Assembly: GCF_900187135.1 (NCBI RefSeq)
Contig: NZ_LT906443.1
Location: 806,001-870,000, forward strand
Direction: 5' to 3'
Source: Corynebacterium ulcerans
GTDB lineage: Bacteria; Actinomycetota; Actinomycetes; Mycobacteriales; Mycobacteriaceae
Length of the DNA stretch: 64,000 bases
Shown: in pieces, positions 47,648 through 56,605 of the stretch
Layout: each line of letters begins with the position of its first letter
How positions within the stretch are numbered: position 1 is the first letter of the stretch
Translations under genes and position numbers: made by a program
Notes under the pieces: model-generated
What the model was told of the DNA's origin: nothing
The model's database searches: none
The model's input: the letters and a program-made list of their open reading frames with translations, nothing else

Positions 47648-47721
47648 TCGGGACGACAGGATTTGAACCTGCGACCCCCTGCTCCCAAAGCAGGTGCGCT
47701 ACCAAACTGCGCCACGTCCCG
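47648..47721 (-). tRNA. tRNA-Pro (anticodon TGG)
   Basis: The minus-strand cloverleaf begins CGGGACGTGGCGCAG. The anticodon stem CCTGC / GCAGG encloses loop TTTGGGA, giving anticodon TGG. The T-arm GGTTCAAATCC and acceptor CGGGACG / CGTCCCG are perfect; the discriminator is A and CCA is not encoded. Confidence 0.96.
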
Positions 47722-47960
47722 TTGTCGAACTTTCAAACAAACGCGCACACAATACAAACATGGAATACGGATTCTCCGCACCAAGTTCGTACATGCAGTG
47801 TACAAGCTGCCCCTAAAAAGTTACGCCATAGAATCGGTTTTTCCCAAAACGCCAGTTCAAAGGCACTAAAAGAGGAAATTACTACTACACGTTAGGAAAA
47901 TTTTTCGCGCTTCAGTCTTCCGCCGTCGCTTGCCCCCGCCCACTCCACAAAAGCCAAGAA

Positions 47961-48040
47961 TTGTCGTTTTTGAGAACGCTAGCGACCATGCGCCACACAA
48001 AACCGCCACTCGAATTTTTCAGCGTTCTCAAAAACGACAA
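47961..48040 (+). repeat. Palindromic repeat, copy 4 (80 bp)
   Basis: Perfect 20-bp arms (47961-47980 and 48021-48040), beginning TTGTCGTTTTTGAGAACG, around a 40-nt centre with CACAAAACCGCCACTCG. It lies between the tRNA-Pro gene and the terminator of the tRNA-Gly gene, both on the minus strand. Confidence 0.92.
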
Positions 48041-48062
48041 TCCCCACTCAAACAACATCGCA

Positions 48063-48099
48063 AAAAGCCGGCAACCTTGAATCAAGGCCACCGGCTTTT
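48063..48099 (-). terminator. tRNA-Gly terminator
   Basis: Stem AAAAGCCGG / CCGGCTTTT (48063-48071 and 48091-48099) with inner CCTTG/CAAGG, directly after the tRNA-Gly 3' end on the minus strand. Confidence 0.85.
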
Positions 48100-48104
48100 A
48101 AAAG

Positions 48105-48179
48105 TGGAGGGAATGACGGGAATCGAACCCGCGTCTTCAGCTTGGAAGGCTGAGGTATTAGCCACTATACGACATTCCC
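48105..48179 (-). tRNA. tRNA-Gly (anticodon TCC)
   Basis: The minus-strand cloverleaf begins GGGAATGTCGTATAGTGG. The anticodon stem TCAGC / GCTGA encloses loop CTTCCAA, giving anticodon TCC. The T-arm GGGTTCGATTCCC and acceptor GGGAATG / CATTCCC are perfect. The discriminator is T, followed by an encoded CCA. Confidence 0.96.
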
Positions 48180-48434
48180 ACTAGCGTTTGAGCGTGTCGA
48201 ACGCTGTGCGCATAACAGTAGCGGACTTTCACGATAAGAACAAAACCCCAGCATCTCCCCGTAACTTTCATAATTCCACGTACCACCACCCACCCTTTCC
48301 CGCCTGTCAGTAAAACCAATTTTTCTACATAATTTCTCTAAAGTTTTTCACCTCTCAAAAATCTTCAAACCCCTCTTTTACCCAACACCAAGGCCCGATA
48401 ACCTGCACAAAAGACACATTATTGATTAGTGAGT

Positions 48435-48440
48435 TATTAT
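48435..48440 (+). promoter_or_regulatory. -10 box of a probable leaderless promoter
   Basis: TATTAT ends 6 nt before the ATG at 48447, so transcription would start at or next to the start codon. A weak -35, AAGACA (48411-48416), lies 18 nt upstream. No Shine-Dalgarno sequence is present, consistent with a leaderless mRNA, which is common in Actinobacteria. Confidence 0.55.
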
Positions 48441-48446
48441 GTTTTC

Positions 48447-48689
48447 ATGCAACCGAAGATCATCGACGCAGATACCGGCCGCGAATTGTGGACCGCAAAT
48501 GACTGCGCAGAGTTCTCGGGCACGGCTCGTGGCACTTTTACGAGTTACGCAGGTCGAGGACGTGCCCCTTCCCCCGTAGCTAAACACCATGGTCTAACTT
48601 TGTGGGATTCCGAAGCAGTCAAAGAATGGGTCAATGCCCGCAACGCTATGAAAGACCCAGAACCTGAAGACCCCGTCGCAGATGTATAA
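48447..48689 (+). CDS. Small helix-turn-helix-like protein (excisionase/AlpA-like pattern)
   Basis: 80 residues. The sequence ELWTANDCAEFSGTARGTFTSYAGRGRAPSP followed by WDSEAVKEWVNAR resembles MerR/AlpA/excisionase winged helices, in which a helix-turn-helix is followed by a strand and a 'W...V..W' helix. It probably binds DNA; the target is unknown. An upstream GTG at 48429 exists, but the strong -10 box between it and the ATG favours the ATG. A terminator follows. It may be a leftover of a mobile element or a chromosomal regulator. Confidence 0.65.
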   Translation: MQPKIIDADTGRELWTANDCAEFSGTARGTFTSYAGRGRAPSPVAKHHGLTLWDSEAVKEWVNARNAMKDPEPEDPVADV

Positions 48690-48719
48690 AGTCACATCTC
48701 GCAAAGTTTCTCTTCCCGC

Positions 48720-48766
48720 GTTCCTCAGCCCCCATCCGCAAGGTTAGGCTGAGGAACTTTTTGTTT
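48720..48766 (+). terminator. Terminator after the small HTH-like gene
   Basis: 11-bp stem GTTCCTCAGCC / GGCTGAGGAAC (48720-48730 and 48747-48757) followed by TTTTTGTTT. Confidence 0.9.
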
Positions 48767-48823
48767 CCTTGGAACGTTGGTCAAAGTAATTAACGTCCCC
48801 AAATTTCCACGGAGGCATTCACA

Positions 48824-49627
48824 ATGATTGCGTTATTACTTGTCGTCCTCGTTGTCGGCGGTGCCGTCTTCTTCCTCAGCAGAGGCAATAAAAGTAACCG
48901 GCAAATCGAGTCAGACAATCTCCAAGACTCAATCGCAGAAGCTCGCCGTTGGATCGAAAGACTAGGGTCACAAGTACTCACGATCTCAGGCACCGATGCA
49001 GCATCCACACAAGCCATTGCCGACGCCTCAGAGCGCTACAACGCAGCATCTTCCCAAATCAGCACGGCCACGACGGTGCGCCAAGCAGAATTAGCACGCG
49101 AGTCTGCACTAGAAGGCCTGCACTATATGAATGCCGCCCGCGAGATCATGGGACTACCTGCTGGCCCTGAGCTACCGCCGCTAGAAGGCCAACGCCAAGC
49201 AGGAAAAGTCACCGAAAACCGAACCATCGACTTCGAAGGCCAACAAATCACGGCCTCTCCTCACGCCACACCCGATACCCCGAATTACTACCCTGGTGGA
49301 ATGGTTGCCGGCCGCCCGGTTCCTGCCGGATGGTATTCCGAGCCGTGGTGGGCGGGCGCGTTGCGTAGTGGCCTCTGGACTGCCGGATCCGTTTTTCTCT
49401 TTAGCTCGTTGTTCAACGGCATGTCTGGCGTCGGGTACAGCGCTCATGCCTTTGAGTCCGGTTTTGATAAGGGCTATACAGAAGGCCTTGCAGCCAATGG
49501 TGGCGATGGCGGCGGAGACATAGGAGACGTCGGAGGAGATTCCGGCGATGACGGTGGATTCTTTGATGGTTTCTTCGGCGGCGACGGTGGCGATGGCGGC
49601 GGATTCGACTTTGACTTCGATTTTTAG
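48824..49627 (+). CDS. Membrane-anchored protein with Gly/Asp-rich tail
   Basis: 267 residues; no named family recognised with confidence. The N terminus is a signal anchor (MIALLLVVLVVGGAVFFL) followed by a charged helical segment (about 20-110) with Ala/Ser-rich periodicity. WYSEPWWAGALRSGLWTAGSVFLFSSLF (split by its Trp-rich start) looks like a second membrane segment at about 180-200. The last 45 residues are almost only Gly, Asp and Phe, a low-complexity tail. GGAGG precedes the ATG. Likely a membrane-bound protein with a flexible acidic tail; function unknown. Corynebacteria commonly carry similar proteins. Confidence 0.7.
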   Translation: MIALLLVVLVVGGAVFFLSRGNKSNRQIESDNLQDSIAEARRWIERLGSQVLTISGTDAASTQAIADASERYNAASSQISTATTVRQAELARESALEGLHYMNAAREIMGLPAGPELPPLEGQRQAGKVTENRTIDFEGQQITASPHATPDTPNYYPGGMVAGRPVPAGWYSEPWWAGALRSGLWTAGSVFLFSSLFNGMSGVGYSAHAFESGFDKGYTEGLAANGGDGGGDIGDVGGDSGDDGGFFDGFFGGDGGDGGGFDFDFDF

Positions 49628-49649
49628 CCGCTAAGCCCCTCCGCAAAGT

Positions 49650-49695
49650 GTGAAGGTGCCCGTGCTTCCATGCACAGGCACCTTCACTTTTGTTT
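49650..49695 (+). terminator. Terminator between the Gly/Asp-rich gene and the pirin gene
   Basis: 11-bp stem GTGAAGGTGCC / GGCACCTTCAC (49650-49660 and 49677-49687) followed by TTTTGTTTG. Confidence 0.88.
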
Positions 49696-49709
49696 GTTGC
49701 TATTCCTGC

Positions 49710-50720
49710 CTATGGCCGCGCATACGGCGCCGGGTTTCTCCGCGGCCGTAGCGTCACGTTGGGCAACGTGGGGGCTTCAATTCGCGCTAATCCCTGCGCG
49801 TTGATCCCCTCGCCCCGAGCATTCACTCCGCCATGGCCTTGATACCCGACGACCTTGCCAAAACGATCTTCTTGGGCTTGCCAATCATCTCTGCTCTTGC
49901 GGATCTCTTCGGTCGACCGTCCTACAAAGTTCCACCACATAACGATCTCTTCCGCAAACGGCTGCCCACCGATCAGCAGTACTCTGCCGTCGCTATCGCT
50001 GTGGTTGGATATCACGATGCGTTCCGTGCCAACCCCTACATAAGCAAGCGCCGCGTGGGGAATAGCAACGTCTTCTACCGTGATCGTTCCGGCGTCGACA
50101 AGCACTCCATGCTCAAAAGCTGGATCGAGGGGTATGGCGAGGGAAGAATTCTTCTTGACACGTATTTCCGCTCCTACCAGCGGGGTAAACGTTTGTACTG
50201 GACTTTTCATGCCGCAGAGCTCGCCAAGAAAAACAGTTGCCTGCCCCTCCCCTAGATCTACAGGTTCAGGAGAATAATGTTCGAAGGAGCGTGGCGCTAT
50301 GTTCCGGGCTGAATCCGGCAACGCAATCCAGAGCTGGACGCCGTGGAGAGTTTCTGTGGTTGGTGTAGATACCTCCGAATGGCAAATTCCAGCTCCCGAA
50401 GTCATTAAATTAACCTCTCCAGGGCGCACCGTGCCAACGTTTCCGCCTGAGTCGCGGTGCTCTATTTCCCCACGGAACAACCAGCTAACGGTCTGCAAAC
50501 CAGTGTGAGGGTGCGGCGCCACATCCATGCCTCCAGTCCGAGAAACCTCATCGGGGCCATAGTGATCTACAAAGCACCATGCCCCGATCATCGTCCGTTT
50601 TTTCTGAGGTAGTGTCCGACGCACGGTCATCGCACGTAATCCCCCGAGTGGAACCTCCCGAGCAGTGATGATTTCCACTGGGGCCCGCATGGGCTGACTG
50701 TTGCTATGCATATTCGTCAT
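49710..50720 (-). CDS. Pirin-family protein
   Basis: 336 residues, a bicupin. The N-terminal cupin has the metal ligands in APHPHTGLQTVSWLF (two His) and GAGICHSEVS (His and Glu), the standard pirin site. The C-terminal cupin follows after LGELCGMKSPVQTF. Bacterial pirins have quercetinase activity or bind pyruvate dehydrogenase; the role here is unknown. I chose the ATG at 50718-50720; an ATG three codons later is equally possible. About 40 residues after the second cupin are extra. Confidence 0.85.
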   Translation of the reverse strand: MTNMHSNSQPMRAPVEIITAREVPLGGLRAMTVRRTLPQKKRTMIGAWCFVDHYGPDEVSRTGGMDVAPHPHTGLQTVSWLFRGEIEHRDSGGNVGTVRPGEVNLMTSGAGICHSEVSTPTTETLHGVQLWIALPDSARNIAPRSFEHYSPEPVDLGEGQATVFLGELCGMKSPVQTFTPLVGAEIRVKKNSSLAIPLDPAFEHGVLVDAGTITVEDVAIPHAALAYVGVGTERIVISNHSDSDGRVLLIGGQPFAEEIVMWWNFVGRSTEEIRKSRDDWQAQEDRFGKVVGYQGHGGVNARGEGINAQGLARIEAPTLPNVTLRPRRNPAPYARP

Positions 50721-50754
50721 CGCTTTCCACCTCATCGATTGCACGTAGTAAAAA

Positions 50755-50798
50755 ATCCCCGATATCACGGCCGGAGAGAGGCCTCGGATATCAGGGAT
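50755..50798 (-). terminator. rpiB terminator
   Basis: 12-bp stem (one mismatch) ATCCCCGATATC / GATATCAGGGAT (50755-50766 and 50787-50798). On the minus strand it is followed by a T-run (TTTTTTAC). It lies between rpiB and the pirin gene. Confidence 0.85.
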
Positions 50799-50837
50799 CG
50801 TTAGTTGTAAAAAGACAGCTGTAGCGCTAGAGAAGAA

Positions 50838-51311
50838 TTAAGCTTCCGGAAGCGCCGGGGCGATTCCTGTGCGCTCGTATTCGGAGAGGATATCGATGCG
50901 CCGCTGGTGGCGTTCCTCCTTGCTCCACTCCTGTTCAATAAAGGCGTCAACGATCTGGAGTGCTTCTTCTTCAGAATGCATCCGGCCGCCCAAACCGATC
51001 AGCTGGGCGTTGTTGTGCTCACGAGCCAGCCGGGCAGTTTCCACCGACCATGCCAATGCGCAACGAGCGCCCTTGACTTTATTAGCGGCGATCTGTTCGC
51101 CGTTACCCGAACCACCCAACACGATGCCGAGTGAACCAGGGTCATTAACCACGCGGCTAGCAGCCTCAATACAGTACGCCGGATAGTCATCCTGGGCGTC
51201 ATAAGTGTGTGCACCGCAGTCAATAACCTCATGTCCCTTGGTCTTGAGGTGTTCCGCGATAATGTTCTTCATTTCGAACCCTGCATGGTCCGCTCCGAGG
51301 TAAACGCGCAT
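50838..51311 (-). CDS. rpiB: Ribose-5-phosphate isomerase B
   Basis: 157 residues. YLGADHAGFEMKNII binds the phosphate and IVLGGSGNGEQIAANKVKG carries the active-site region. As in mycobacterial RpiB, the position of the E. coli catalytic Cys is replaced and a Glu (in SGNGEQ) is present. It interconverts ribose- and ribulose-5-phosphate. I chose the ATG at 51309-51311; there is no Shine-Dalgarno sequence, but TACACT lies 8 nt upstream, so the mRNA may be nearly leaderless. Confidence 0.93.
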   Translation of the reverse strand: MRVYLGADHAGFEMKNIIAEHLKTKGHEVIDCGAHTYDAQDDYPAYCIEAASRVVNDPGSLGIVLGGSGNGEQIAANKVKGARCALAWSVETARLAREHNNAQLIGLGGRMHSEEEALQIVDAFIEQEWSKEERHQRRIDILSEYERTGIAPALPEA

Positions 51312-51533
51312 AGTTTCAAAGTGTATCGCATCACCGCACCCCATTAAGAAGGGGACAAATCACCTCATACCTTCTTCCCTTAGCTACTTAACTTCCCTTA
51401 AGGCCTTAACAAGGAAATATATCGTTATATGAGTCGCTGGATGGGATCATACGCAGACCACACGCAGATCATACGAGTGCACCACTAAAAAACATGTGAC
51501 GCACTGCACCTCGTACAAAGCCTCATACAGGGG

Positions 51534-52154
51534 TTAGTCAAAGCGAGGACTCTCTGTCCTCGACCGCTTTAGCTCGAAGAAATAGGGATAGGAACCTAGT
51601 GCGATGGAGGCGTCGAAAAGCTTCCCAGCTTCTTCCCCACGCGGAATCCGCGTGATAACAGGACCAAAGAACGCAGAATCTCCCAGCTTGATCACTGGTG
51701 TCCCCACATCGTTGCCCACTAGTTCCATGGCACCGCGATGATATTCACGCAATTCTTTATCCCAAGTTTCAGTGTTAGCCACTTCTGCCAACGTGGGATC
51801 CAATCCGACCGTGGACAGTGCAGACTTAATGATCTCGTCATAAGCGCCAAAGCCCTGCTTACCGCCTTGACCGTTGTTATGAATCTCAGTTCCCATGACT
51901 GTATAGAGCTCATCAAGCTTATCGGGGTGCTGTGAGGCGACTGCCGCGAACACTCGCGCTGGCCCCCAGTTCGCCTTCATCTTCTCTTTGTAGTCTTCCG
52001 GCAGCTCGTCTCGACCTTCGTTGAGAACAGAAAGGCTCATCGGCACCCATTCAACGTGAATGTTGCGAACCTGCTCCACTTCTTTGATCCACCGAGAGGT
52101 CACCCAACAAAAGGGGCAGCTCACGTCGAACCAGAATGTCACGTGCTCGGTCAT
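51534..52154 (-). CDS. DsbA-family mycothiol-dependent reductase (Rv2466c-like)
   Basis: 206 residues, thioredoxin fold with a helical insert. The redox motif CPFC sits in FWFDVSCPFCWVTSRW near the N terminus and the cis-proline in VGTPVIKLGD. There is no signal peptide, so it is cytoplasmic. The mycobacterial homologue in the same neighbourhood (Rv2466c, next to rpiB and pepN) is a mycothiol-dependent reductase induced by oxidative stress. The ATG at 52152-52154 has AAAGGAG upstream. A frame extending to 52199 would run into the promoter. Confidence 0.85.
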   Translation of the reverse strand: MTEHVTFWFDVSCPFCWVTSRWIKEVEQVRNIHVEWVPMSLSVLNEGRDELPEDYKEKMKANWGPARVFAAVASQHPDKLDELYTVMGTEIHNNGQGGKQGFGAYDEIIKSALSTVGLDPTLAEVANTETWDKELREYHRGAMELVGNDVGTPVIKLGDSAFFGPVITRIPRGEEAGKLFDASIALGSYPYFFELKRSRTESPRFD

Positions 52155-52456
52155 AGAAGTCTCCTTTAATCCATCATGCGAGTTTCTCATCCAACGCACT
52201 TCGAAGTTCTCGGCCCTTAACCTTCCCTCAAGTGCGCAACACTGCCCTTTTCAACGCATCTCCCCACGCGATCATTCCACGCCATGCTTGTCCTTCTGCG
52301 TTTGTCCTGCTGCAAAAAAGACTTTGCCCAATAGCCGGTTGCACTGTGGCATCCAGTTGTAAAGTAAATCCACAGATCAAACGCAGTACCCACAGAGCTT
52401 TTCGCGTCTAGCCCTCTGGCTAGCATCATCCCAAGCTAAAGGAGCTCCTTAATCAC
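52155..52456. promoter_or_regulatory. Divergent intergenic region between the DsbA-like gene and pepN
   Basis: About 300 bp without a gene. It contains the ribosome-binding sites of both flanking genes (AAAGGAG to the left, AAAGGAG to the right) and one copy of the CGTGGGGA octamer (minus strand, 52261-52268). I could not assign promoters or operators. Confidence 0.4.
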
Positions 52457-55072
52457 ATGTCTTCCATCAATCTCACGCAAGCAGAAGCCGAGCAGCGTTC
52501 CCGTATCCTTGACGTGCATCATTACGATATTGCTCTCGACTTGACTGAAGGGGATAAAGAGTTTCCTTCTATCACCACAGTGTCTTTCACGGTAAAAGAA
52601 GCCGGGGATACTTTTATTGACCTGCGGGCAGCATCCGTAGCAGAGGTGCTTCTCGACGGCACAGACATCACAGCAGCAGCGGTTCCGCTGACCCCCTCCG
52701 GCTACGATGAGACCCAGGGACTCGCTTTACGAGGGCTAACTCCAGGACTGCATTCCCTTACTGTGACCGCTTCATGCGTCTATTCACATACAGGCCAGGG
52801 GCTTCACCGCTTTATTGATCCAGAAGATCAGCGAGTCTACTTGTACACGCAGTTTGAAACAGCTGATGCCAAACGCATGTTTGCGTGCTTTGACCAGCCA
52901 GATCTCAAGGCGACCTACGCTTTTACTATCACAGCACCCACAGCGTGGAAAGTAATCACCAACGCGCATACCCAGATAACAACCGCCGCGGACAAAGCTA
53001 TCCATAGGGCACACGTGGATTACAAGCTTTCCACGTATCTGGTCGCGTTGTGCGCCGGTGATTATCACGAGGTCTCAGACACCTGGTCTGGCGCGCTGAC
53101 GCACCATCCGGAGACTCCCGCAGACCAGCCCACAGCGCTAGAGATTCCAATGTCCATCTACTGCCGGAAATCATTGGCACAGTATTTAGACGCGGACACC
53201 TTGTTGAGGGAAACCAAGCAAGGGTTCACGTTCTATCACAAGAACTTTGGCATGGCGTACCCGTTTTACAAGTATGACCAGATCTTTGTCCCGGAGTTCA
53301 ACATGGGCGCCATGGAGAACGCCGGTGCGGTGACCTTCCGCGATGAGTATGTCTTTTCGTCTAAGGTCACCAAATACCGCTATGAGCGTCGGTGCGACAC
53401 AATCCTGCACGAGATGGCTCACATGTGGTTTGGCGATCTTGTCACCATGAAGTGGTGGGGCGACCTCTGGCTCAACGAGTCCTTTGCCACGTGGGCCGCG
53501 GCGATCTCTCAAGCCGAGGCAACGGAATACTCCACCGCATGGGTCACTTTTGCCAATGTGGAAAAGTCATGGGCCTACCACCAAGACCAACTCCCCTCCA
53601 CGCATCCGATCACAGCCGACGCCTCCGATATTGAAACCGTTGAGCAGAACTTCGACGGCATTACTTATGCCAAGGGTTCTTCGGTGCTCAAACAGCTACA
53701 GGCTTTTGTGGGGCGAGATGCCTTCCTGGCGGGTGTTCGTAAGCACTTTGCCAACCACGCGTTTGCTAACGCGACCTTTGATGACCTGCTTGGAGCCTTT
53801 GAAGAGGCCTCCGGCCGCGATCTTTCCCAATGGGCCGACCAATGGCTCAAGACCACTGGAATTAACAAGCTTTCCCCCACCTTTACCGTCAAGGATGGCG
53901 TTTATTCCGAGTTCGCCGTTCAGCAAAGTGGAGCAGCGCCCGGCGCAGGAGAGCTTCGTACCCACCGGATCGCCGTGGGGCTTTATTCGCTTATCGACGG
54001 CCAGGTGAAGAGAACTCATCGATGTGAGATTGACGTTGAAGGCACATCCACGCCGGTTCCAGAAGTGGTCGGCCTTGCGCAAGCTGACCTGATTCTGGTC
54101 AACGATGACGACCTCACGTATTGCTTGATGCAGCTGGACCCAGCTTCATTGGATTTCATCGTGAACAACATCGATAAAATCTCTGATCCCATGGCGCGCA
54201 CACTGTGTTGGTCCGCCGCATGGGAAATGACAAGAGACGGCAGTATGCGCGCTCGTGACTTTGTCACGCTCGTTGCACGTGGCGCCCAGTTTGAGACTGA
54301 AATTGCAGTGCTTGAACGCATCCTAAGCCAGGCTGCAAAGGCTGTACGGTCCTACGTAGATCCTGCGTGGGCGGATAGCACCGGACGCTACATGCTTGCC
54401 GACGCTCTCTTGGTCGGTGCTCGCAACGCGCAGGCTGGTTCTGACGCACAGCTGGCGTTTGTCCAAGCTCTGGCAAAAATACGCATTACCAAAGATGTTG
54501 CCGCCGAATTTGCTGCGATTGTGCAAGGTTCTACTTCGATTCCGGGTCTCACAGTAGATTCTGACCTGCGCTGGTGGGCGCTCACAGCGCTCATCGCCCA
54601 TAGTGAGATCACCGGAACAGCGGTTCACGAGAGCATAGAGAAACTACGAGGCATAGATCGTTCTTCAGCCGGTGAGCTTGCGGCGTTGCGGGCATATGCA
54701 GCACAACCGGATGCTGATGTTAAGGCCGAAATCTTTGATGAGGTCACCGACACAAAGAACACGCTTTCTAACCTCTTCTTGCGCCATAAGCTCGAAGGTC
54801 TTACTTTCACAGGATCTGGACCATACCTCGCGCAATTTAACTCCGCAGTTTTTGCCTTGGCAGAGAAGATCTGGGCTGAGATGTCTTCTGAGGTCGCGCT
54901 GGTGACGCTGTCCGGAATCTATCCTTATTGGGATATTTCCGCGCAAGGTGTAGAAAACGCCCACGCGTTCCTTAACAAGGACTCTTTGCCGGCTGGTGTT
55001 CGCCGGGTGGTGTCTGAAGGGATGTCTGAGCAAGAACGTGCCTTGCGCCTACGTGAAATAGACGCACGCTAG
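52457..55072 (+). CDS. pepN: Aminopeptidase N (M1 metallopeptidase)
   Basis: 871 residues. The exopeptidase motif GAMEN lies in FNMGAMENAGAVTFRDE. The zinc site HEMAHMWFGDLVTMKWWGDLWLNE has HExxH plus the downstream Glu. A large C-terminal helical domain, about 300 residues, follows (ERAP1-like). It removes N-terminal amino acids from peptides in the cytoplasm, finishing degradation begun by Clp proteases. AAAGGAG lies about 12 nt before the ATG. Confidence 0.96.
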   Translation: MSSINLTQAEAEQRSRILDVHHYDIALDLTEGDKEFPSITTVSFTVKEAGDTFIDLRAASVAEVLLDGTDITAAAVPLTPSGYDETQGLALRGLTPGLHSLTVTASCVYSHTGQGLHRFIDPEDQRVYLYTQFETADAKRMFACFDQPDLKATYAFTITAPTAWKVITNAHTQITTAADKAIHRAHVDYKLSTYLVALCAGDYHEVSDTWSGALTHHPETPADQPTALEIPMSIYCRKSLAQYLDADTLLRETKQGFTFYHKNFGMAYPFYKYDQIFVPEFNMGAMENAGAVTFRDEYVFSSKVTKYRYERRCDTILHEMAHMWFGDLVTMKWWGDLWLNESFATWAAAISQAEATEYSTAWVTFANVEKSWAYHQDQLPSTHPITADASDIETVEQNFDGITYAKGSSVLKQLQAFVGRDAFLAGVRKHFANHAFANATFDDLLGAFEEASGRDLSQWADQWLKTTGINKLSPTFTVKDGVYSEFAVQQSGAAPGAGELRTHRIAVGLYSLIDGQVKRTHRCEIDVEGTSTPVPEVVGLAQADLILVNDDDLTYCLMQLDPASLDFIVNNIDKISDPMARTLCWSAAWEMTRDGSMRARDFVTLVARGAQFETEIAVLERILSQAAKAVRSYVDPAWADSTGRYMLADALLVGARNAQAGSDAQLAFVQALAKIRITKDVAAEFAAIVQGSTSIPGLTVDSDLRWWALTALIAHSEITGTAVHESIEKLRGIDRSSAGELAALRAYAAQPDADVKAEIFDEVTDTKNTLSNLFLRHKLEGLTFTGSGPYLAQFNSAVFALAEKIWAEMSSEVALVTLSGIYPYWDISAQGVENAHAFLNKDSLPAGVRRVVSEGMSEQERALRLREIDAR

Positions 55073-55216
55073 TTTTGTTTCGCCTCTATCCGTAGGACGT
55101 TAACTGGTACTTCCTGCGGATAGAGGATTCTCCTCGAGGGGGTTTCCTCATGGATTCCACACACAACCTCCCCTCCCGAAGCTTTAGTGCACAGCGCGCT
55201 GCTACGGTGGGCAACG

Positions 55217-56176
55217 ATGACAATCTTTAGCGCTACAGAACAGACTGAGTCGGTCTCCTCTTGGTTAGGATCCGTAAACACCCAAGAATGGCTGATAGAC
55301 AAACCGATCCAGATAGGGATCACTATCCTTATCGGTCTCATCGCAAACTGGCTTCTGCGGAAAGCCATTACCAAAGCGGCTCACATCAACATCAACAAAA
55401 AGCCCTCGAAGATTTCTTCGGTGCTACCTCTGCGGGGAAAGACCGCTAACAAGTCTTCTGAGGCCCTCAGCGCGACTCAGGAACAACGTAGACAATCGCG
55501 GATGCTCACACTTGCAGCGGTAGGACGCTCTGCAGTCTCTGTCGTGGTGTGGGTGTGGGTGTGCCTTGCTGTCCTCACGTACCTGGGGATCAACGTCACC
55601 CCAATCGTGGCATCAGCAGGCGTCGTCGGCGTGGCTCTTGGTTTTGGCGCGCAATCGTTGGTCAAAGACTTCTTATCAGGTGTCTTTATGCTCATCGAGG
55701 ACCAATATGGTGTTGGCGACACTATCGACGTAGGAGACATCGTGGGAACCGTCGAAGACGTCAGCCTTCGACTCACAACATTGCGCGATATTCACGGCAC
55801 CCAGTGGTTTGTCCGCAACGGAGAAATTCTTAGGATCGGTAACTTCAGTCAAGAATATGCCGTGGCCCTCATCAATATTCCGGTTGCACTAGACGAGAAC
55901 GCTAGCGCAGCCATTGAAGCTGTCACTGACGCAGTAAACGCCGCTTCACAAGAGCCGGCTATTAACGACGTACTCCTCGACTCCCCTATCGTCGATGGTG
56001 TTAATTCCATTGGGCTCGACCACATGCTGATCCGCGCCCGAGTGACAACCCTCCCGGATCAACAATGGTATGTCACCCGAGAGCTAACGGCGCGTGTCCT
56101 CACTGCTCTCCAGCACAACAACATTGATACCCCTTATCCTGAAGGCATTGCGGCTTCGCGACGCATCTCCGACTAA
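55217..56176 (+). CDS. MscS-family mechanosensitive channel
   Basis: About 319 residues. An N-terminal membrane segment (ITILIGLIANWLL) is followed by a charged linker and two more helices. The pore-lining helix reads ASAGVVGVALGFGAQSLVKDFLSG, typical for MscS TM3, and continues into the beta domain with GVGDTIDVGDIVGTVEDVSLRLTTL. It releases solutes on hypo-osmotic shock; some corynebacterial MscS homologues export glutamate. I chose the ATG at 55217; a GTG at 55187 would add 10 residues. Confidence 0.92.
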   Translation: MTIFSATEQTESVSSWLGSVNTQEWLIDKPIQIGITILIGLIANWLLRKAITKAAHININKKPSKISSVLPLRGKTANKSSEALSATQEQRRQSRMLTLAAVGRSAVSVVVWVWVCLAVLTYLGINVTPIVASAGVVGVALGFGAQSLVKDFLSGVFMLIEDQYGVGDTIDVGDIVGTVEDVSLRLTTLRDIHGTQWFVRNGEILRIGNFSQEYAVALINIPVALDENASAAIEAVTDAVNAASQEPAINDVLLDSPIVDGVNSIGLDHMLIRARVTTLPDQQWYVTRELTARVLTALQHNNIDTPYPEGIAASRRISD

Positions 56177-56201
56177 CACCCCCTCAGAAAACGAAAGTCC
56201 C

Positions 56202-56594
56202 ATGTCTACTCCCCAATCCTTTTACGACGCTGTGGGCGGCGAGTCCACATTCCGTGCATTCGTCCACCGCTTCTACGAGCTCGTCCGCACCGATGACATC
56301 CTGGGCCCCATGTACCCGCACGACGATTGGGAGGGTGCGGAAGACCGACTCCGTTGGTTCCTCGTCCAATACTGGGGTGGTCCTCAAACGTTCTCAGAGA
56401 ATCGTGGGCATCCGCGCCTTCGTATGCGGCATGCGCACTTCCCTATCGACCAAGCCGCCGCAGACCGCTGGCTACTACTCATGGAATCCGCGCTGGATAC
56501 CCTCGATGAAGAGACTTTGCCTACCGCCTATCGCGCTGCTCTGTGGGATCATATGCAGCGCGTAGCCGATATGCTCATCAACCGCGCTTCTTAG
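56202..56594 (+). CDS. glbO: Group II truncated haemoglobin (trHbO)
   Basis: 130 residues. YDAVGGESTFRAFVHRFYELV starts the globin fold, MYPHDDWEGAEDRLRWFLVQYWGGP contains the conserved region before helix E, and RMRHAHFPI carries the proximal histidine. The Trp after HFPIDQAAADRW is the group II TrpG8. It binds oxygen and reacts with NO or peroxide. The start at 56202 gives the usual length. It lies between mscS and the DMT transporter, as in mycobacteria where glbO is close to pepN. Confidence 0.94.
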   Translation: MSTPQSFYDAVGGESTFRAFVHRFYELVRTDDILGPMYPHDDWEGAEDRLRWFLVQYWGGPQTFSENRGHPRLRMRHAHFPIDQAAADRWLLLMESALDTLDEETLPTAYRAALWDHMQRVADMLINRAS

Positions 56595-56605
56595 TCGAGT
56601 TTCGC

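Noticed and set aside
48741..48757. AGGTTAGGCTGAGG as a DtxR-like site
   Set aside because: It is the right half of a strong rho-independent terminator and lacks the second DtxR half.
55893..55909. GAGAACGCTAGCG inside the MscS gene, matching the palindromic repeat arm
   Set aside because: Only 13 bases match, there is no second arm, and the bases encode normal MscS residues; treated as chance.
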